In this document: piece by piece, positions 59,951 through 64,000 of the stretch | Layout of the letters: the number at the start of each line of letters is the position of its first letter | Numbering within the stretch: position 1 is the stretch's first letter | Origin: Alnus glutinosa | Taxonomy: Eukaryota > Streptophyta > Magnoliopsida > Fagales > Betulaceae | DNA: 64,000 nt | Assembly (NCBI RefSeq): GCF_958979055.1 | Contig: NC_084887.1 | Location: 35,442,620-35,506,619, forward strand | Reading direction: 5' to 3' | Position numbers and translations under genes: made by a program | The notes under the pieces: generated by a model | What the model saw: only the letters and a program-made list of their open reading frames with translations | Told to the model about the DNA's origin: nothing | Databases searched by the model: none

Positions 59951-62900
59951 TCATAAAATGATCTCCTCCTGTACACTAACATTAAGAGTCTTATTTGGCA
60001 GAACAATGCTGTTTATCACCACAACTTCATCCTCCACTGTCACTGCTTCACCTGCATAAAAGATAAACCAAAACCAACATTGGTCCAAGCACAATAGAAT
60101 TTCTGGCTTTGAAAATTGTCATATTCAAATATAGGACAAAAACAAGATGCATACCAAGGATCGTGATTCCGAGCTTTGCATTGTAGTCTCCATCAGCCTG
60201 AACCAGTCAGTAGGCAATGTGGGTTTTGTCAAAATTTTGAAGGGATTAAATGGTTTGTTGATATGCACAAGAGTGAGACAATTGTCAGGTGCTTGAGCGC
60301 ATGACAATCACAACAACATTGCTAATTAACCAATTCTTTTGAATCAACCCTTAATTGTATTTAAAGGCACGTTAGGTATATACTTCAATAATAATTCCTT
60401 AGGAATAGGAGTGAGGTGACAACACATGAATATCCAATTTTTCTCACTGGAATTGAATCAAATTTCCAAAAATACCTAGTTTTAAACATGATTTCCTCAA
60501 AAAACTTTTTTTTTTCCTGGAAACCAAAAATTTTAAAAAGAATTTCATTCCCATGGGTGGCCGACCACCCCTGGTTGCTCTGTTAGGGTGGCTGACCACC
60601 CCCAGCCACCCATGGAGTGATTTTTTTATTTTTTATTTTTGGTTCCCAGAGAAAAATATGTTTTTTTTTTGGGAAAATGTTATATTCTATTCCGAGGGAA
60701 TAGCTATTTCTCTCATTTTCTAGAGGAATAGCTATTCACTAGTAATAATGTGCAACCAAACAATGGAATGGCTATTCCTAGGTCCATTCTTGTGTACCAA
60801 ACATAACCCAAGTGTAAACTTTGACTCAAAGGTCAAAATGAAGCTTCCTTTATTCAACCTTCTTCAAAACATCTTTTTTCTATTAACTGAAAGTTTTTCT
60901 TTTCTCTACAATAAACATTAGAAGCCTCCTCAAATGATCCTAGGGAAAGTTATGAATAGAAGATGATAAAACTACATCAATGGACTTGCCTGGACACGTG
61001 ACCATTTGCCAAGAGATGACTTCCATCCAACTATAGAATTTATGATAACTGTATTTTCCTGTCAAGAGGAACATTTCATTAAATACTGTACAAAGACAAC
61101 AAAAGACATCATCACCAGCTTCTAGGTACAATATCTTGTTATATATTTATTTCTTTTAGTTCATTTATACACCCAGTCGTGTACCTTAATTTCAACGTCA
61201 TCCAAGATGATGCAACTTATAAGCCTTACGCCTGCACCTACACGAACATTTGCTGAAATGGATACATTGGAACCAATCTGTTCAAGAAAGAAACAGACCA
61301 AATTCATATGGAAATCGTAAGAGAGGGTAAAGTGAAAAGCTAAAAAATTCAAAGCAGTCAAATACATGAGATACTTGGGTTGCAGCCTCTTAAAATAAGT
61401 TTTTATATTCAGTATGGGCTTCTTAAAGAATTTGGGTGCTTGGTTTACATGCAGAGTCTTCCTTGTCCAAAATGCCAAGTTAGCCAAAATAGTTGGTAAT
61501 CTTTCTACATCCCATTATATTACAAGGATCCATTAAGGATATAGGAAATATACAAAATATGTTCTTAAGTTATTGTAGAATAAAACATTAGGCATGTGCT
61601 TAAAAAGAAGAAAAAAGGAAGACAAACTCGCAAACAGAGTGAGATTAAATGGGCAAAAAGGGGGAATGGTATAAGGGAACCATATTTCTTTGAGTTATAT
61701 TGTAACGTTGTATACATTTAAAAATTAATTTGTCAAGCATAACTAAATATCAAACATACATTTAAAAATTAATTTGTCAAGCATAACTAAATATCAAACA
61801 TAACAATAGATTTGATCCTCCCTCTCTTTTCCTCCAAATAATCATTTTCCTGATTCGCCCTGTCAGTAAAGGTAATTTTGCATTACTCCTAGAACATTCA
61901 TTTCAAATGTTAGAAAATAATTGGATTTTTTTCTTGAGAAGAATCAAATTATAGGATATTTCATTGGAAATGAACCATAATAGATGAACTAATTGACTAC
62001 TGAAGCCTACTTATTTCTAGCTTATAAATTTGATGCCATAGTACCTAACCAGGTTAATAACAAAGGATGTTACTCACAGTTAGCATTCTATCAATAATCT
62101 TTTTCTTCTCTCTCCCTTTTTTTTTTTTTAATATATATTTTCTAATGGAGAGGGATATAAGTTACTGCTACACATACATATTTGGTGGAAGATGAGATGC
62201 ACTACCTTCGCAGTTGGATGAACTTTGGCAGATGGATGAACATAAACATCACCAATGACTGTAGCACTTTTAGTACCATCTCCACTAGCCAAAAGATGGG
62301 GGGAGGTTAATCGAAATTGGGCAAGATACAAACCCGAACATTTTAAAGACATTCTGTAATATCAAAGACAGATTAAGATGAGGCCAATGTGGTCCAAACT
62401 TAGGCATAATGGAAAAGAAATTGGAAATGATGGACGCAGTTATTGTACCCTGGAGTTTTTATCTGTTCCCAAAAATCCATGGTCTCATATGTATACAATT
62501 GCTTCTTTCCAGCAAGTGGTGACAAAATATCTTGGTCCAGTCTTACAAATCCTGTAGGAAGGGTTCTGTTAGGAGAAACAAAAATCAGCAGTGAGAACTA
62601 AATGAAAGCAACTGCAGCTTTTAAAAATCAACAGATGAAAAAAGAAACATTGTTTTAAAAACTCAATATATATAACAATCAGATTAAATTTCAATGCATC
62701 TAATGTGTAATGCGTGTTATGATGCAGTAAACATTTCTCACTTCGACTTTTTGAAGATTATAGTTGCATAAAAGTCTAAAATTCTGTTTTTCATTATCAA
62801 AAGTAGTAGTAAAATTAGACCTTGTCACATATTGGAGGGATTCAAAGCTGGACGTGGCATGTAGATTAGCTGCAGTTAACAAAGCAATTATTCAGATTCA

Positions 62901-63934
62901 AACAGGATTGAGAAATTGCTATGCATATCCCACACCAAATGAAACAATCAGATATGTGAAAAATTAATGACTGCAACAATATTTGTCACATGGCTCAAGT
63001 AAAGACTGTTTCCCAACCAAATTCCATCGCCAAGGTAACCTCGCTTCTCATCTGATAAAATCTAAATTTATTGCTGATGGTATCTGTCTGTAACTTTTTC
63101 CAAAAAATTTAACGCACTCTTAGCACAAAAATTTCAATGCTTTCTTCTTAATTTGGAACCCATGTTTGGGTTTTGAAAAGGAACATTGTGCATCATCATC
63201 TCTATGGATAGCCATTTGGCATTTTGACTTATGCCTTTTGACATGTCTCCAGTTTTTCATAAAAGTTTTTCAAACCAATGGATCTGAAAGATCAAATATA
63301 AACATAAATAAAGGAAAGATATAATCTCAAATAAGTGGGCCTATATCTGTATCTAATGAAGTGTATCCTATAATAGTGAGAGGAAGAGAAAGGAAATGAT
63401 GAAAATTGAATTGACTTGCGGTAGACCCCCGCCCCAAAGAAAAAAAGAACTCTCTGCAGATGAAACTATATATGCTTTCAGATTAGATACAATGTACAAA
63501 AAAGATGAACAAGAAATGCAAAGCAGTGTAATGATTAACATTTATGGTAGACAAGAGCAGATCAAAACTGCAGACCAGACCTAACTAAATAGGTATATGA
63601 CAAATAAAAACCAACCTCTGTCTTCCCTGTGAGTGGAGACACCTTCAATGACACTAAAAATGCCGCGTGTAAAGACGTAGACACCACAGTTTATCAAATC
63701 ACTCACCTACATGTCATGAAAATAGTTAACCCAAAGTAAACACTAAACATGGCCAGAAATACAACTAAGCCATTAAAGCTATCAAGCAACAACTAAGTTC
63801 ACAGCACTTGGGACAAAAATAAAACTGCACATTGCACATACAAATGTCTCTGGTTTCTCGGTGTAGTGCAACAGCTCTTTGGTGATTGGATCAGCAACCA
63901 ATTCACCAAACTGATGCGCTGATTCAGCAGAAAC
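59951..63934 (-). CDS. KJC1: KONJAC / GMPPA-like nucleotidyltransferase homologue, partial (5' end outside window)
   Basis: Nine exons on the minus strand in transcript order: 63934-63842, 63706-63616, 62869-62821, 62565-62449, 62353-62206, 61277-61185, 61058-60990, 60197-60155, 60051-59951. They join in frame to the last 267 residues plus TGA. The upstream exons with the Rossmann nucleotidyltransferase start lie beyond 64000. Visible parts: the end of the catalytic-like domain (ELLHYTEKPETF, INCGVYVFT, LYTYETMDFWEQIKTPG) and a left-handed beta-helix of hexapeptide repeats (VYVHPSAKVHPTAKIGSNVSISANVRVG, LISCIILDDVEI, ending IVLPNKTLNVSVQEEIIL). In Arabidopsis, KONJAC proteins stimulate GDP-mannose pyrophosphorylase and so mannan synthesis. 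The intron after 60990 uses a GC donor (CAG|GCAAGT). Exon 62869-62821 reads NLHATSSFESLQY, which differs from what I recall of the family. Confidence 0.9.
60364..60812. mobile_element. Possible hAT-like MITE in intron of the KONJAC-like gene
   Basis: The left end GTTAGGTATATACTTC...CCTTAGGAATAGG and the right end read inward GTTTGGTACACAAGAATGGACCTAGGAATAG are loosely inverted. Inside, poly-A and poly-T arms flank a GC-rich core GGGTGGCCGACCACCCC...GGGTGGCTGACCACCCCC that is itself palindromic. No target duplication is clear and the ends are diverged. It sits wholly within the intron between 60198 and 60989. Confidence 0.5.
61278..62205 (-). other. Largest complete intron of the KONJAC-like gene in view
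   Basis: A 928-bp GT-AG intron between exons 62353-62206 and 61277-61185. It contains a perfect 44-bp tandem duplication and poly-A and poly-T runs. No embedded gene. Confidence 0.85.
61713..61800. repeat. Perfect 44-bp tandem duplication
   Basis: The 44 bases at 61713-61756 are repeated without change at 61757-61800 (unit starts TACATTTAAAAATTAATTTG). Identity of the copies points to a very recent duplication. Confidence 0.95.
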
Positions 63935-64000
63935 CTGCACATAAGGCCAGAAAATAAGAAAAACCAATGAAGAGGTTTGTGATTGGGGAATAATGTTGCA

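Noticed and set aside
1-64000. CRISPR arrays, bacterial operons, phage or organellar inserts
   Set aside because: No regularly spaced repeats of CRISPR type, no Shine-Dalgarno-led gene strings and no rRNA or tRNA genes seen; all supported genes are plant nuclear genes with introns or known intronless families.

Overview
The window is nuclear DNA from a flowering plant, most likely a woody rosid eudicot. The evidence is AT-rich spacers, short GT-AG introns, GC-richer exons, many (AT)n tracts, plant LTR-retrotransposon and MITE remnants, and plant-type proteins throughout. I cannot name the species. I see no bacterial, organellar or viral replicon features.

Layout. 1-9.6 kb: AT-rich spacer with microsatellites, an LTR-like fragment and a tiny TRIM retrotransposon (9006-9287). 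9.7-16.1 kb: an intact seven-exon ABCB15-type (MDR/P-glycoprotein-like) transporter, + strand. 17.2-17.9 kb: a degenerate tandem repeat array. 18.3-20.0 kb: a truncated, frameshifted copy of a SIN3-like gene, followed at 20.2-20.4 kb by a small relic of a second ABCB gene. 21.1-23.3 kb: a complete non-autonomous LTR retrotransposon with matched 336-bp LTRs and a 5-bp target duplication. 26.5-36.6 kb: the intact 22-exon SIN3-like co-repressor gene (1398 aa), + strand. 38.8-41.1 kb: a three-exon gene for a C4C4 RING (CNOT4-like) protein. 41.7-42.8 kb: two Mutator-like non-autonomous elements. 44.8-45.9 kb: an intronless GATL (GT8) gene. 47.9-50.6 kb: a DUF760 plastid-type protein gene, - strand. 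53.4-58.6 kb: Golgi alpha-mannosidase II, + strand. 59.95 kb to the right edge: the 3' two-thirds of a KONJAC/GMPPA-like gene, - strand, running off the window.

How it fits together. The order ABCB - broken SIN3 - ABCB relic - intact SIN3, all in one orientation and with introns kept, is best read as an old direct tandem duplication of an ABCB-SIN3 unit in which each inner copy has decayed. The retrotransposon later landed in the spacer. The ABCB15 / SIN3 / GATL neighbourhood looks like an ancestral block that Arabidopsis keeps only in pieces. Three genes are glycan-related: GATL (cell-wall polysaccharide), mannosidase II (N-glycan trimming) and the GDP-mannose-pathway KONJAC homologue. Nothing ties them into one operon-like system. 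I found no clearly novel biological system. The most interesting items are the decayed tandem duplication, the compact LTR element, the long-TIR GC-rich foldback element, two genes with duplicated splice sites, and a GC-AG intron.
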